Shown piece after piece: positions 56,261 to 64,000 of a stretch of 64,000 nt of DNA. This DNA comes from Cellvibrio sp. KY-GH-1 (GTDB lineage: Bacteria > Pseudomonadota > Gammaproteobacteria > Pseudomonadales > Cellvibrionaceae). A model generated the notes under the pieces. That model was not told the DNA's origin. It was given only the letters and a program-made list of their open reading frames with translations, and did no database searches. The first letter of the stretch is position 1. Every line of letters begins with the position of its first letter. The stretch spans positions 558,001 to 622,000 of the forward strand of contig NZ_CP031728.1 in the NCBI RefSeq assembly GCF_008806975.1. The letters are read 5' to 3'. A program made the translations under genes and the position numbers.

Positions 56261-56293
56261 ATTGTATACAATATTATGTTAATTGTATGCAAT
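56261..56293 (+). promoter_or_regulatory. Tandem ATTGTATRCAAT palindromes, probable GntR operator
   Basis: ATTGTATACAAT (56261-56272, perfect palindrome) and ATTGTATGCAAT (56282-56293) have centres 21 bp apart, two helical turns. The GTATAC core fits the GTM-KAC consensus of FadR-type GntR operators. They lie immediately before the GntR start at 56304, indicating autoregulation and control of the galactonate-type operon. Confidence 0.75.
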
Positions 56294-56303
56294 ATGGGGC
56301 GCA

Positions 56304-56972
56304 ATGATGGCGTTGGTAGATACGGAATTGGCTTTTTCGGTGCTCCTGGGGCGGGAGCAGGGGCTGGTAGAGCAAATATTGGCAGATATTGCCCTGGGAA
56401 CTTTTGTAAGTGGTAATCGCTTGGTTACGGCTCAATTGGCCGAGCGCTATGGAACCGGCGTAAACCCTGTGCGCGAAGCCCTTAAGCAGCTAGAAGGTGA
56501 AGGGTTTGTGACCTCGCAAAAAAATAGTGGTGCGCGTGTGGCAAGTTTTGAATACACCAGCATGCGTGATCTATTTGAGATTCTGCAATTGCTTGAACCG
56601 TATTTTATGGCTTGGTTTGTGGATCATTACAGCGATGAAAATGTGGCACAGCTAGATCAATTATTGCAGCAAATGCGTGGTTTAACGGCTAATGACCGGG
56701 TGGGATTTTTGCATTTAGACAATTTGTTTCATTGGGAAATGTATCGCCATCACTACAACAAAAGTGCACTAAAGATTTGGAAAACAAAACGACTAATGCT
56801 GCTTGCGATGCATGGAAATTTAGCGGTCAGTCGTACGCGTATTGAGCATTCAATTGGTGAGCACCAGCAGATAATTGACGCACTGCGTGCGGGCAAGGGG
56901 GCGCAATCAGTGCAGGCATTAGCGTTGCATTTATCTTCCAGTGAAGATTACTGGTCAAAATTAATTCGTTAA
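56304..56972 (+). CDS. GntR-family regulator, FadR subfamily (galactonate-type operon)
   Basis: 222 residues from the ATG at 56304 (56307 also possible). The longer TTG opening at 56283 is rejected because it falls inside the second operator palindrome. Winged helix: GLVEQILADIALGTFVSGNRLVTAQLAERYGTGVNPVREALKQLEGEGFV; the FCD domain follows (DNLFHWEMYRHHY, EHQQIIDALRAG). It is the first gene of an operon for sugar-acid dehydration, uptake, phosphorylation and cleavage, like DgoR for D-galactonate. The effector is probably galactonate or its dehydration product. Confidence 0.9.
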   Translation: MMALVDTELAFSVLLGREQGLVEQILADIALGTFVSGNRLVTAQLAERYGTGVNPVREALKQLEGEGFVTSQKNSGARVASFEYTSMRDLFEILQLLEPYFMAWFVDHYSDENVAQLDQLLQQMRGLTANDRVGFLHLDNLFHWEMYRHHYNKSALKIWKTKRLMLLAMHGNLAVSRTRIEHSIGEHQQIIDALRAGKGAQSVQALALHLSSSEDYWSKLIR

Positions 56973-56985
56973 TACAGAGCAAAGA

Positions 56986-58140
56986 ATGAATATAGTGGAT
57001 ATTAAAACCTATGCTTTTTGGCTGGGGTTTCGCAACGTCTGTTTGGTTAAAGTGGAGACCGATGAGGGTATCTATGGCTGGGGCGAGTCAGGCTTATCAG
57101 GGCGTGAAAAAGCGGTAATAGGCGCTATTGAACATTTTAAACAATTTCTGATTGGTCGCTCGGCATTAGATATAGGTGCACTGTGGCAAGAGTTGTATCG
57201 GAGCCATTATTTTGAAGGTGGGCGAGTATTGGCTGCTGCAATTTCTGCCCTGGATATTGCTCTGCACGATGCCTGCGGAAAATATTTGAAGGTGCCTGTA
57301 TATCAGTTGCTGGGTGGCAAGCAGCGCAACAGCATTCCGCTGTTTGTTACTTCTACCTTGGATTTTGGCCCCGCTTTTGTTGACCATCTACTGCAATTAC
57401 AAAGTGATGGTTGGCAAACCATTCGGGCGACTACCGGTGAGCATGGTGTAAGTCATAGGCCGACTGTATTTGACGTGCGTAAATCGATTGCTAAATCATC
57501 TCATTGGCTCACGCAGGCACGCGAAGCTTTGGGGAGTGAAATAATGTTAGGGGTGGATTATCACCACCGTTTGAGCGTGGCCGAAGCGGCTTCTTTTTGT
57601 CAGCGGATGCCAGCCGGCACTTTGGATTTTATTGAAGAACCTATTCGCGATGAATCCCCTGCGGCCTATCAAGCGTTGCGCACTATGGTAGATGTACCCT
57701 TTGCTATTGGTGAAGAATTCACCAGCAAGTGGGATTTTTCTCGCTATTTGGAGCCGCTGTTAACCCAGTTTGCTCGCGTAGATATTTGTAATGCGGGTGG
57801 TTTTACTGAGGCGATGAAAATTACCGCGTTATGTGAAGCAAAATATGTGGACATGATGCCACACAATCCACTTAGCCCTATTTGTACGGCTGCCTCCATT
57901 CATTATTGTGCCGCTATTTCCAATCTCGCGAGTTTGGAATTGTCGCCTTACGACGGTGACATGTCTGAATTCGATCGAATTTTTACTCATCGCCCATTAG
58001 TGGAAGCTAATGGCTTCAGTATTCCCGCCGATCCTGGGTTGGGTGTAGATGTAAATGAGCAGTTGATCAAAAATCTTCCCTTCAAATATTGGGAGCCGCC
58101 GCGACTTATAAAGCCGGACGGCTCCTATACCAATTGGTGA
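56986..58140 (+). CDS. Galactonate-type sugar acid dehydratase (enolase superfamily)
   Basis: 384 residues. Mandelate racemase/enolase fold with metal ligands in LGVDYHHR, FIEEPI and AIGEEF, and the catalytic His in MMPHNPLSP. The Asp-x-His pair in VDYHHR and the MPHNPLSP segment are those of galactonate/gluconate dehydratases rather than cycloisomerases. It probably converts D-galactonate to 2-keto-3-deoxy-D-galactonate (De Ley-Doudoroff route). The start is 14 bp after the GntR stop. Confidence 0.85.
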   Translation: MNIVDIKTYAFWLGFRNVCLVKVETDEGIYGWGESGLSGREKAVIGAIEHFKQFLIGRSALDIGALWQELYRSHYFEGGRVLAAAISALDIALHDACGKYLKVPVYQLLGGKQRNSIPLFVTSTLDFGPAFVDHLLQLQSDGWQTIRATTGEHGVSHRPTVFDVRKSIAKSSHWLTQAREALGSEIMLGVDYHHRLSVAEAASFCQRMPAGTLDFIEEPIRDESPAAYQALRTMVDVPFAIGEEFTSKWDFSRYLEPLLTQFARVDICNAGGFTEAMKITALCEAKYVDMMPHNPLSPICTAASIHYCAAISNLASLELSPYDGDMSEFDRIFTHRPLVEANGFSIPADPGLGVDVNEQLIKNLPFKYWEPPRLIKPDGSYTNW

Positions 58141-58148
58141 ATAAAATA

Positions 58149-59408
58149 ATGCAAAAAAATGCACCTGCAAGTAAAAGTGGAATTTTGATTCTGCTGTTTT
58201 TAACAGTAGTTATAAATTACATGGACAGAACCAATATATCGGTTGCTGCCAATGCTATTGCGCAAGATCTTGAATTAACTAAGGTGCAAATGGGAGTTAT
58301 TTTCTCGGCATTTGGTTGGACTTATTCAATTATGCAAATTCCTGGTGGATTATTGGTTGATGCACTGCGCATTCGAATTTTATATCCCATTATTTTGGTT
58401 GCCTGGTCATTAGCGACTTTAGTTCAAGGTGTTGTAAGTAGTTTTGCCACTTTGGTGGGGTGCCGTATGGCGATTGGTTTATTTGAGTCGCCATCCTATC
58501 CCGCCAATAACAAAATTGTGACGCAATGGTTCGCAGAGCAAGAGCGTGCTGGCGCTATTGCTGTTTATACCTCAGGTCAATTTATTGGGCTGGCATTTTT
58601 AATGCCTGTATTAGCGTTCATTCAAGATTTATTTGGCTGGCGTGGGTTATTTATTGTTTCAGGCTTAATCGGAATTGTTTGGGCACTGGTATGGCGCTAC
58701 TTTTATCGTGACAAAATAATTCAGTCTCCCGCTGCAGTCATACCATCACCGGCTACAACAAAAAAAGAACCCATCGAAATTCCTTGGGGCAATATCAAAT
58801 TAGCTTTCTCCAATCGTAAACTTTGGGGGATTTATATTGGTCAGTTCTGTTTGGGTGGAACCTTAATTTTTTTTCTAACCTGGTTTCCTACCTATTTAGC
58901 CGAATATCGTGGCTTGAGTGATTTAAAAACTGGAATTTATGCGTCTATTCCGTTTTTATTTGCTTTTTGCGGCGTTCTGTTTGCTGGGTTTTTGTCAGAC
59001 TATTTGGTGCGGCGTGGTGTTTCTACTGAGGTTTCAAGAAAGGCGCCTATTATTCTTGGCTTTATATTATCTGCCGGTGTTATTGGTGCAAATTATGTCG
59101 ATAGTATTGCCTGGGCAACTTTTTTCCTGTCAATCGCTTTTTTTGGTAATGGATTAACCTCTATCGCCTGGGTTTTTGTGTCACTGCTTGCCCCGCAAAA
59201 AATGGTGGGGTTAGTCGGTGGATGCTTCAATTTTATTGGTGGACTTTCAGCCGTTATGGTGCCGATTGCAATTGGTTATTTGGTACAAGATGGTGACTTT
59301 AAGCCTGCGCTATTATTGATTACCGGTTTGGCATTGGCAGGCTTATTTTCCTATGTTTTTTTGGTGGGAAAAATTGTTCCCATATCAGCCGATAATCTGG
59401 AGAAATAA
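58149..59408 (+). CDS. MFS transporter of the anion:cation symporter (ACS) family
   Basis: 419 residues from the ATG at 58149, 9 bp after the dehydratase stop; the frame opens 60 bases earlier inside that gene. Twelve hydrophobic helices; the ACS-type motif VVINYMDRTNISVAANAIAQDL is in helix 1 and GWTYSIMQIPGGLLVD in helix 2. The family imports sugar acids such as galactonate, glucarate and hexuronates by H+ symport, fitting the dehydratase and kinase on either side. Confidence 0.9.
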   Translation: MQKNAPASKSGILILLFLTVVINYMDRTNISVAANAIAQDLELTKVQMGVIFSAFGWTYSIMQIPGGLLVDALRIRILYPIILVAWSLATLVQGVVSSFATLVGCRMAIGLFESPSYPANNKIVTQWFAEQERAGAIAVYTSGQFIGLAFLMPVLAFIQDLFGWRGLFIVSGLIGIVWALVWRYFYRDKIIQSPAAVIPSPATTKKEPIEIPWGNIKLAFSNRKLWGIYIGQFCLGGTLIFFLTWFPTYLAEYRGLSDLKTGIYASIPFLFAFCGVLFAGFLSDYLVRRGVSTEVSRKAPIILGFILSAGVIGANYVDSIAWATFFLSIAFFGNGLTSIAWVFVSLLAPQKMVGLVGGCFNFIGGLSAVMVPIAIGYLVQDGDFKPALLLITGLALAGLFSYVFLVGKIVPISADNLEK

Positions 59409-59409
59409 A

Positions 59410-60414
59410 TTGAGCATTACATTTTTTGGTGAGCTTATGTTGCGTTTAACCCCAGCGCAACCACAGCAGCGGCTCATGGTGGCACAGCAATTGTCGGTAG
59501 ATTTTGCAGGGGCTGAGGCGAATGTTGCGGCCGCCTTGGCGCGGTTAGGTGTGGCGACGGATTTCATTACGAAATTGCCAGACAACCTAATTGCGGAACA
59601 GGCTATTGCCAGTCTCCATCGCTGCGGTATAGCTACGAATAATGTCTTGTTCGGTGGAGAGCGCATGGGGACCTATTTTATCGAATTGGGTGCTTCGCTT
59701 CGTCCAACGCGAGTGATTTATGATCGCAAATATTCCGCTATTTCAACTATCGTTGAAAATGAATTTAATTGGAATGAAATATTACAGGGTAAACAGCGAT
59801 TGCATTTGAGTGGCATAACGCCAGCACTTTCAGAGCAATGTGCACTGGAGACAATCAAAGCTGCAAAAATTGCACATGGCATGGGGGTCAGGGTAAGTTT
59901 TGATCTCAATTTCAGACGCAGTCTTTGGCCAGAACCGGCATTTGCCAAGCACTATTTTAAACAAATTATGCAGTATTGCGATTTGGTATTTGCCAATGCA
60001 GGTGTTATCAGTGATGTATTTGGATATCATTTTTTTAATTCTGATGCACTTGCAGAAGCTCAGGCTGTGGCTGAATTTTTAGGTGATGAATTTAATGTAG
60101 ATGCCGCCGTTACTAGCCGTATTCATCACAGCGCTTCAGTTAATTCGCTCACTTCACTGTTAAGGAAAAATGCCGACTCGTTTAAGAGTACCGAGTTGCG
60201 GGTAGATATCCTTGATCGATTAGGTACAGGGGATGCATTCGCCGCAGGAGTTTTATACGGCTATCAGCAAGCCTGGTCAGCGCAACAAACTATTGATTTT
60301 GCCAATGCCGCCTTTGCGCTGGCGCACAATTGTTATGGCGATCAGGCTTGGATGAGCGAGACAGAAATTAATGAGGTGGCGCGGGGTAATACTGCTGGTT
60401 ATGTGGTGCGTTAA
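59410..60414 (+). CDS. PfkB-family sugar kinase, probable 2-keto-3-deoxygalactonate/gluconate kinase
   Basis: 334 residues from a TTG start at 59410, with GGAG at the right distance; it lies 1 base beyond the transporter stop. ITFFGELMLRLTP and FAGAEANVAAALARLG at the start, SFDLNFRRSLWP in the middle and the PfkB signature LGTGDAFAAGVLYG with catalytic Asp. It differs from the kdgK at 42024 and resembles the other branch of KDG kinases. By operon position it phosphorylates the dehydratase product. Confidence 0.88.
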   Translation: MSITFFGELMLRLTPAQPQQRLMVAQQLSVDFAGAEANVAAALARLGVATDFITKLPDNLIAEQAIASLHRCGIATNNVLFGGERMGTYFIELGASLRPTRVIYDRKYSAISTIVENEFNWNEILQGKQRLHLSGITPALSEQCALETIKAAKIAHGMGVRVSFDLNFRRSLWPEPAFAKHYFKQIMQYCDLVFANAGVISDVFGYHFFNSDALAEAQAVAEFLGDEFNVDAAVTSRIHHSASVNSLTSLLRKNADSFKSTELRVDILDRLGTGDAFAAGVLYGYQQAWSAQQTIDFANAAFALAHNCYGDQAWMSETEINEVARGNTAGYVVR

Positions 60415-60488
60415 TTCGTGTTTTGTTGAGCGCAAGTAATAGATGCAGCCAAAGTTTAAGGCTGCTGGATTAATAGTGGAATACATCG

Positions 60489-61124
60489 ATGAAGTTTGAA
60501 CGAGTCAACAAGTTACTTGCCGAAAAGCTAATTGTCATTTTACGAGTAAAACACTCAGAAGATATTATTCCCATTGTGCAATGTTTGGCGGCTGCGGGAA
60601 TAAAGGTATTAGAGGTGACTGCCAATACGCCCAACTTTTGTGCGGCGATTAGTCTTATTCGTGGCGAGTTTCCTGAGGTTTTGGTAGGGGCGGGTACTAT
60701 TACCAATGTGTCGCTTGCGCAGCAAGCGATGGCGGCAGGCGCCCAATTTTTAGTGACGCCGAATACCAGTTCCGCGGTTGTAAAGGTTGCTCATGAGCAA
60801 GAAGTTCCAGTTGTGATGGGAGCATTCACACCAACGGAAATTGTGGCTGCAATTGAGGCGCAAGCTGATATTGTAAAATTATTCCCGGCTGAGCCAATGG
60901 GCCCTGATTATTTAAAATCTCTGGCTTTTGGACCATTTAACAACACAATTTTTTTTCCGGTCGGTGGTATTAATGAACTCAATGTCGAACGCTGGGCGAA
61001 TTCAGGTGCTAAAGGAATCGGTGTGGGTGGGAGTTTGGCTGCGCCGGTGCGTACACCAGAAGAAGCGCAGCGCTTGGTTGAGCGGTTAAAAATACTAATA
61101 GAAAAAGTTGCAACATTATTTTAA
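60489..61124 (+). CDS. KDPG/KDPGal aldolase
   Basis: 211 residues of the Eda/DgoA class I aldolase family. VLEVTANTP carries the catalytic Glu, GAGTITN follows, and the Schiff-base Lys is in DIVKLFPAEPMGP; FFPVGGI binds phosphate. It splits KDPG or KDP-galactonate into pyruvate and glyceraldehyde-3-phosphate, and probably serves both the AHG and galactonate branches since no other aldolase was found here. It is last in its operon and its 3' end overlaps the convergent SMP-30 gene by 9 bp. Confidence 0.92.
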   Translation: MKFERVNKLLAEKLIVILRVKHSEDIIPIVQCLAAAGIKVLEVTANTPNFCAAISLIRGEFPEVLVGAGTITNVSLAQQAMAAGAQFLVTPNTSSAVVKVAHEQEVPVVMGAFTPTEIVAAIEAQADIVKLFPAEPMGPDYLKSLAFGPFNNTIFFPVGGINELNVERWANSGAKGIGVGGSLAAPVRTPEEAQRLVERLKILIEKVATLF

Positions 61125-62162
61125 TGACAGGCTCATTAAGGTGTCGTGGGCGGTAATAAACAAAGTTTTTTCATCGCTGGAAAGTGTGCAATTGGCGGTG
61201 AGTTTTTCAGTGTAAATTTTAGCGAGCACTTCACCCGCCGGAGAAAAGATCCACACACCACCGGGGCCTGTCGCAAATAAAACGCCGGATGAATGTGTCG
61301 CCATTCCATCAGGTACACCTTGGTGTTCGATGTTATTTTTAAATTTGGTCGCATCATAAAAAACACGTTTATTCGATGTGTTTCCTTGCTCATCAAGGTC
61401 ATAGGCCAACCAATGGGGATGTTCTGGATCTGACACGCCGATGTATAGCGTTTTCTGATCTATTGAGAGGCCTATACCGTTAGGGGACTTTACTTGATCA
61501 TCCAGCAGTACGCTTTCCCCTGAGGGTGTTACTTTATAAATACCTTGAAATGCAATGGCTCTACGCTTGTCAGTCATGCCACCTGCCAAGCCGTAGGGAG
61601 GGTCAGTAAAGTATAAATTTCCGCTGCGACTGAGCACGGCATCGTTAGGGCTGTTGAGTCTTTTTCCTTTGAACTCGCTGGCAACATTTTTGTATTGTGG
61701 CGCAGGGCGGTTTAACGGGGCGATCATAAGTGCAATGCGTCGGTCGCCTTGCTGCAACAAAATCAATTCATTGTTGTTATTGAGTAATAATCCATTGGAA
61801 CCACCGTTATCATCATCGGGAAAGAGTGCAGTTGCACCAGCGGGCTCTAAATAAAGGCGAGTTCCTATGCCGGGTTGATATTGCATAATGCGGTTGTTGG
61901 GAATATCTGAGAATAGCAATGCTTGCAATTCATCAACCCATAACGGCCCTTCAGTCCAGCGAAATCCATCGGCACGAATAAAGATTTTTTTCGTTGGGTC
62001 GATCAGCTGCAAAGCACGAGGATCAATAATCTCAATGGATCCTATCGCTTGGTTGAGTTCTGGCGCTAAGTGGCCTTCACTTTTATCCCATTTGTTTGTC
62101 GTGCAAGCAGCAATAGTGCAGGTCATAAAGAAAAGTATTGCAATTACATTAAGCTGTTTCAT
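61116..62162 (-). CDS. SMP-30/gluconolactonase-family lipoprotein
   Basis: 348 residues from the ATG at 62162, preceded by AAGGATC; the frame opens 36 bases earlier. A lipoprotein signal ends TIAAC. The six-bladed propeller of SMP-30 lactonases follows, with FRWTEGPLW, GSNGLLL, NSPNDAVL (metal ligand) and FTDPPYGLAG motifs. It may hydrolyse a galactono- or anhydrogalactono-lactone outside the cytoplasm. Its start overlaps the SapC stop by 14 bp, so it is last in the halogenase-SapC-lactonase unit. Confidence 0.88.
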   Translation of the reverse strand: MKQLNVIAILFFMTCTIAACTTNKWDKSEGHLAPELNQAIGSIEIIDPRALQLIDPTKKIFIRADGFRWTEGPLWVDELQALLFSDIPNNRIMQYQPGIGTRLYLEPAGATALFPDDDNGGSNGLLLNNNNELILLQQGDRRIALMIAPLNRPAPQYKNVASEFKGKRLNSPNDAVLSRSGNLYFTDPPYGLAGGMTDKRRAIAFQGIYKVTPSGESVLLDDQVKSPNGIGLSIDQKTLYIGVSDPEHPHWLAYDLDEQGNTSNKRVFYDATKFKNNIEHQGVPDGMATHSSGVLFATGPGGVWIFSPAGEVLAKIYTEKLTANCTLSSDEKTLFITAHDTLMSLSLK

Positions 62163-62910
62163 GTGTTGATCCTTGCAGGCGATTGTTTTTAAAATCAATT
62201 AGACGTTGTAATTGCTGTAAGGATTGGATAATAAATTTTATGGGAGCCAAAAAATGTTGCTCTTGTAACCGGTTTATTTCCACTTCACTTAAACTATTCA
62301 ATCTATCGGTGTTGATGGTATAGATACCTTCGTAACTAAAACTTGACCCGTCATTAAGCGCGATGTTAATGCGCGCCGATTCCAGCAACTGATGGTTTAA
62401 TAGCTGTGCAATAAATACTTTTGTCATGGTTTCACTGGGTGTTAATTGACTCAGTAATTCATTGATGGAATTTAAATAAGCGGTGGGTGTTCCGTCGCTA
62501 TTAAAAAGCGACTCTCCTTGTGTGTGGCTAATACGTTTGCTCTGAGTGTTGATGCTAATAAAACCACTGTCGTGTTCTGTGTTGGGTGCTTGGGTATTCT
62601 CAGTAGCATGGCGACGCCCAACAATAAATGGCTGACGTTGGATATGGAGCGGAATATAATTGGCGTTCCATTGGTGTTGATCTAAATAAAGATTCTCTTC
62701 AGGCGCAAAACCTAATAGGGCATATAGATTAAACTGACCTGTGTCTGGGTCTTTCATAAAACATATCGGGTATTCATGGGCTAATTTTTTTAGCTCATGG
62801 ATCAATACCGGAACGTTATTAATATTTTCACCGTATTCTGCACCATGCTCAGTAATCACTTTCAGTTGCGTGTGTATTTGGTGATTCAGTATTTCAATAG
62901 AAGTGCTCAT
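62149..62910 (-). CDS. SapC-family protein
   Basis: 253 residues, no signal peptide. Features of the SapC family (PF07277): YPICFMKDPDTGQFNLYALLGF, NLYLDQHQWNANYIPLHIQRQPF, and SLFNSDGTPTAYLNSI. SapC was named for an S-layer-associated protein of Campylobacter, but in glycan-utilisation loci its role is unknown. It lies 37 bp after a tryptophan-halogenase-like gene, the usual neighbour, and overlaps the lactonase gene. Confidence 0.85.
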   Translation of the reverse strand: MSTSIEILNHQIHTQLKVITEHGAEYGENINNVPVLIHELKKLAHEYPICFMKDPDTGQFNLYALLGFAPEENLYLDQHQWNANYIPLHIQRQPFIVGRRHATENTQAPNTEHDSGFISINTQSKRISHTQGESLFNSDGTPTAYLNSINELLSQLTPSETMTKVFIAQLLNHQLLESARINIALNDGSSFSYEGIYTINTDRLNSLSEVEINRLQEQHFLAPIKFIIQSLQQLQRLIDFKNNRLQGSTHETA

Positions 62911-62947
62911 ATGTTCTCGCTATCGTAATTGGATAATAAAGTCCAAA

Positions 62948-64000
62948 TTAAACGGGCTGTAATCCATATTCTTTAATTTTGTTAATAAGTTCTCTGTTGC
63001 TGGGAAGTTGGCTTTTGAGTTGTTGCGCCAACGTTGCATTTTTGTTGAATAACACTTGCGCTAATTGTTGATTGTGTTGCGACATACCTAGAGTGCTGGC
63101 TTCTGTTGTGTAGCCCATTCCGTACAGTAAATATTGATAGCTGGCAGCGGGGAATACCTCAGCCGCGCGATCAAAATCCATATGCCAAGGCGGTTGGTAG
63201 CGCCACAAAGTCATTAACTCTTGCAAGCTTTCTGGAATGCTACTTAAGCGTCGATTGTCTCTCCAAAAATCACTGTCGTCGCGTTTGCTAAGGGTGTAAT
63301 GCAATTTCAAAAAATCAATAATGCGTTGCCAGCGATATAAAAAAGTTTCATTAAATCGTTTTGCGATGATGTCCATCGCGGGGCGTGTTGCTGGTAGTTG
63401 GTCGGCAATCATCGCGGCTGATATTTCAATCAATACCAATGCCGATGCCTCCAGCGGTTCAAGAAACCCTGCGGATAACCCTACAGCGACACAATTTTTT
63501 TCCCAAAACTTTGCTCTGTGCCCTGGTGTTATAGGAATTTTTCGCACAGAAATTTGCTCGGTGTTGGAGGAGTGTTGTCTGAGGTATTGGTGCAGTTTTT
63601 CTTCGGCTTGCTCTGTGCTGGTGTGCGCGCTGGAAAATACGTGGCCTATACCGTGTCTGCTTGGCAGGCCAATATCCCAAATCCATCCGGAATCCTGCGC
63701 GGTAGAAATGGTGTGCGAGGCGATAGGGCTGTTGTCATTTTCATAGGGCAGGTGGACTGCCAAGGCTGTGTCGATAAAAAGTACATCTTTACAGGATATA
63801 AACGGCACTTTGTAGTGTTTGCCAAGCAACAGCGAATTAAATCCACTGCAGTCTATAAATAAATCGCCTGCAATATCGCCCTGTGTATCGGTAGCAATTG
63901 AGGTGATATCGCCATTGTCGGCGGCATTAACATGAATAACATCGGCTAATAAATGGGTGACACCAAGGTTGGTAGTGCAATGCTTTTTTAAAAATTCGGC
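62948..64000 (-). CDS. Tryptophan-halogenase-like flavoprotein 3 (cut by window end)
   Basis: The frame is open to the window edge, so the N-terminus with the FAD motif lies outside; only a TTG at 63829 could start it inside, and the sequence upstream (DLFIDCSGFNSLL) is clearly family sequence. Visible motifs: that DCSGF segment, VGLSAGFLEPLEASALVLIE, and a degenerate WxWxIP (GWIWDIGLP). About 350 residues are seen of roughly 500 expected. First visible gene of the unit with SapC and the lactonase. Confidence 0.88.
   Translation of the reverse strand, partial: AEFLKKHCTTNLGVTHLLADVIHVNAADNGDITSIATDTQGDIAGDLFIDCSGFNSLLLGKHYKVPFISCKDVLFIDTALAVHLPYENDNSPIASHTISTAQDSGWIWDIGLPSRHGIGHVFSSAHTSTEQAEEKLHQYLRQHSSNTEQISVRKIPITPGHRAKFWEKNCVAVGLSAGFLEPLEASALVLIEISAAMIADQLPATRPAMDIIAKRFNETFLYRWQRIIDFLKLHYTLSKRDDSDFWRDNRRLSSIPESLQELMTLWRYQPPWHMDFDRAAEVFPAASYQYLLYGMGYTTEASTLGMSQHNQQLAQVLFNKNATLAQQLKSQLPSNRELINKIKEYGLQPV

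Noticed and set aside
63321..63746. 141-codon + strand frame
   Set aside because: Antisense to the third halogenase-like gene; no family signature.
1..64000. Insertion sequences, phage genes, tRNA or rRNA genes, CRISPR arrays
   Set aside because: No transposase or integrase motifs, no cloverleaf or rRNA-like sequence, and no regularly spaced repeats were seen on reading both strands; this was by eye and cannot exclude a degenerate element.

Overview
The window reads as an agar/porphyran utilisation locus of a Gram-negative, Cellvibrio/Saccharophagus-like gammaproteobacterium. The evidence is secreted hydrolases with poly-serine linkers and CBM6 modules, lipobox-anchored GH50 and GH86 enzymes, a TonB-dependent receptor, and the SapC/tryptophan-halogenase-like gene set that often accompanies TonB receptors in such bacteria. 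The genus is inferred from gene style only. No rRNA, tRNA, transposase, phage gene or CRISPR array was seen.

Layout. 1-6.3 kb: 3' part of a TonB-dependent receptor, then two convergent tryptophan-halogenase-like flavoproteins. 6.5-10.3 kb: a secreted two-repeat protein of unknown function, an esterase plus zinc alcohol dehydrogenase pair, and an AraC regulator. 10.6-19.1 kb (+): GH50 agarase, a Tat-exported PhoD-like lipoprotein, and two GH16 agarases with CBM6. 19.2-31 kb (mostly -): a small lipoprotein, a siderophore-interacting-protein remnant, then GH16 with an inserted discoidin domain, SSS symporter, GH117, FAD oxidoreductase, ECF sigma factor, FecR-LamG anti-sigma-like protein and a second GH50. 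31-37 kb (-): two more GH16 enzymes with two and three CBM6 modules. 37.2-40.2 kb (-): P450, ferredoxin and ferredoxin reductase. 40.3-46.3 kb: a CBM6 protein with an unrecognised domain, KDG kinase, a solute-binding-like protein and a GH86 enzyme. 46.5-53.6 kb (+): sugar porter, the 3,6-anhydro-L-galactose (AHG) oxidative pathway and a GntR regulator. 53.8-56.1 kb (-): third GH50. 56.3-61.1 kb (+): GntR, galactonate-type dehydratase, ACS-family transporter, PfkB kinase and KDPG/KDPGal aldolase. 61.1-64 kb (-): SMP-30 lactonase, SapC and a third halogenase-like gene cut by the window end.

How it fits together (inference from family knowledge). GH16 and GH86 enzymes cut agarose/porphyran outside the cell. 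GH50 exo-agarases release neoagarobiose, and GH117 splits it into AHG and galactose. The P450 system probably removes 6-O-methyl groups from galactose, releasing formaldehyde that the ADH/esterase pair could detoxify. AHG is oxidised, cycloisomerised and redirected through KduD-like chemistry to KDG, then phosphorylated and cleaved. Galactose (via galactonate) probably uses the second dehydratase-kinase-aldolase operon. An AraC protein, two GntR proteins and the ECF/FecR-LamG pair suggest several separate control layers. A shared TGTYRACA motif upstream of at least eight genes may tie many of them into one regulon.
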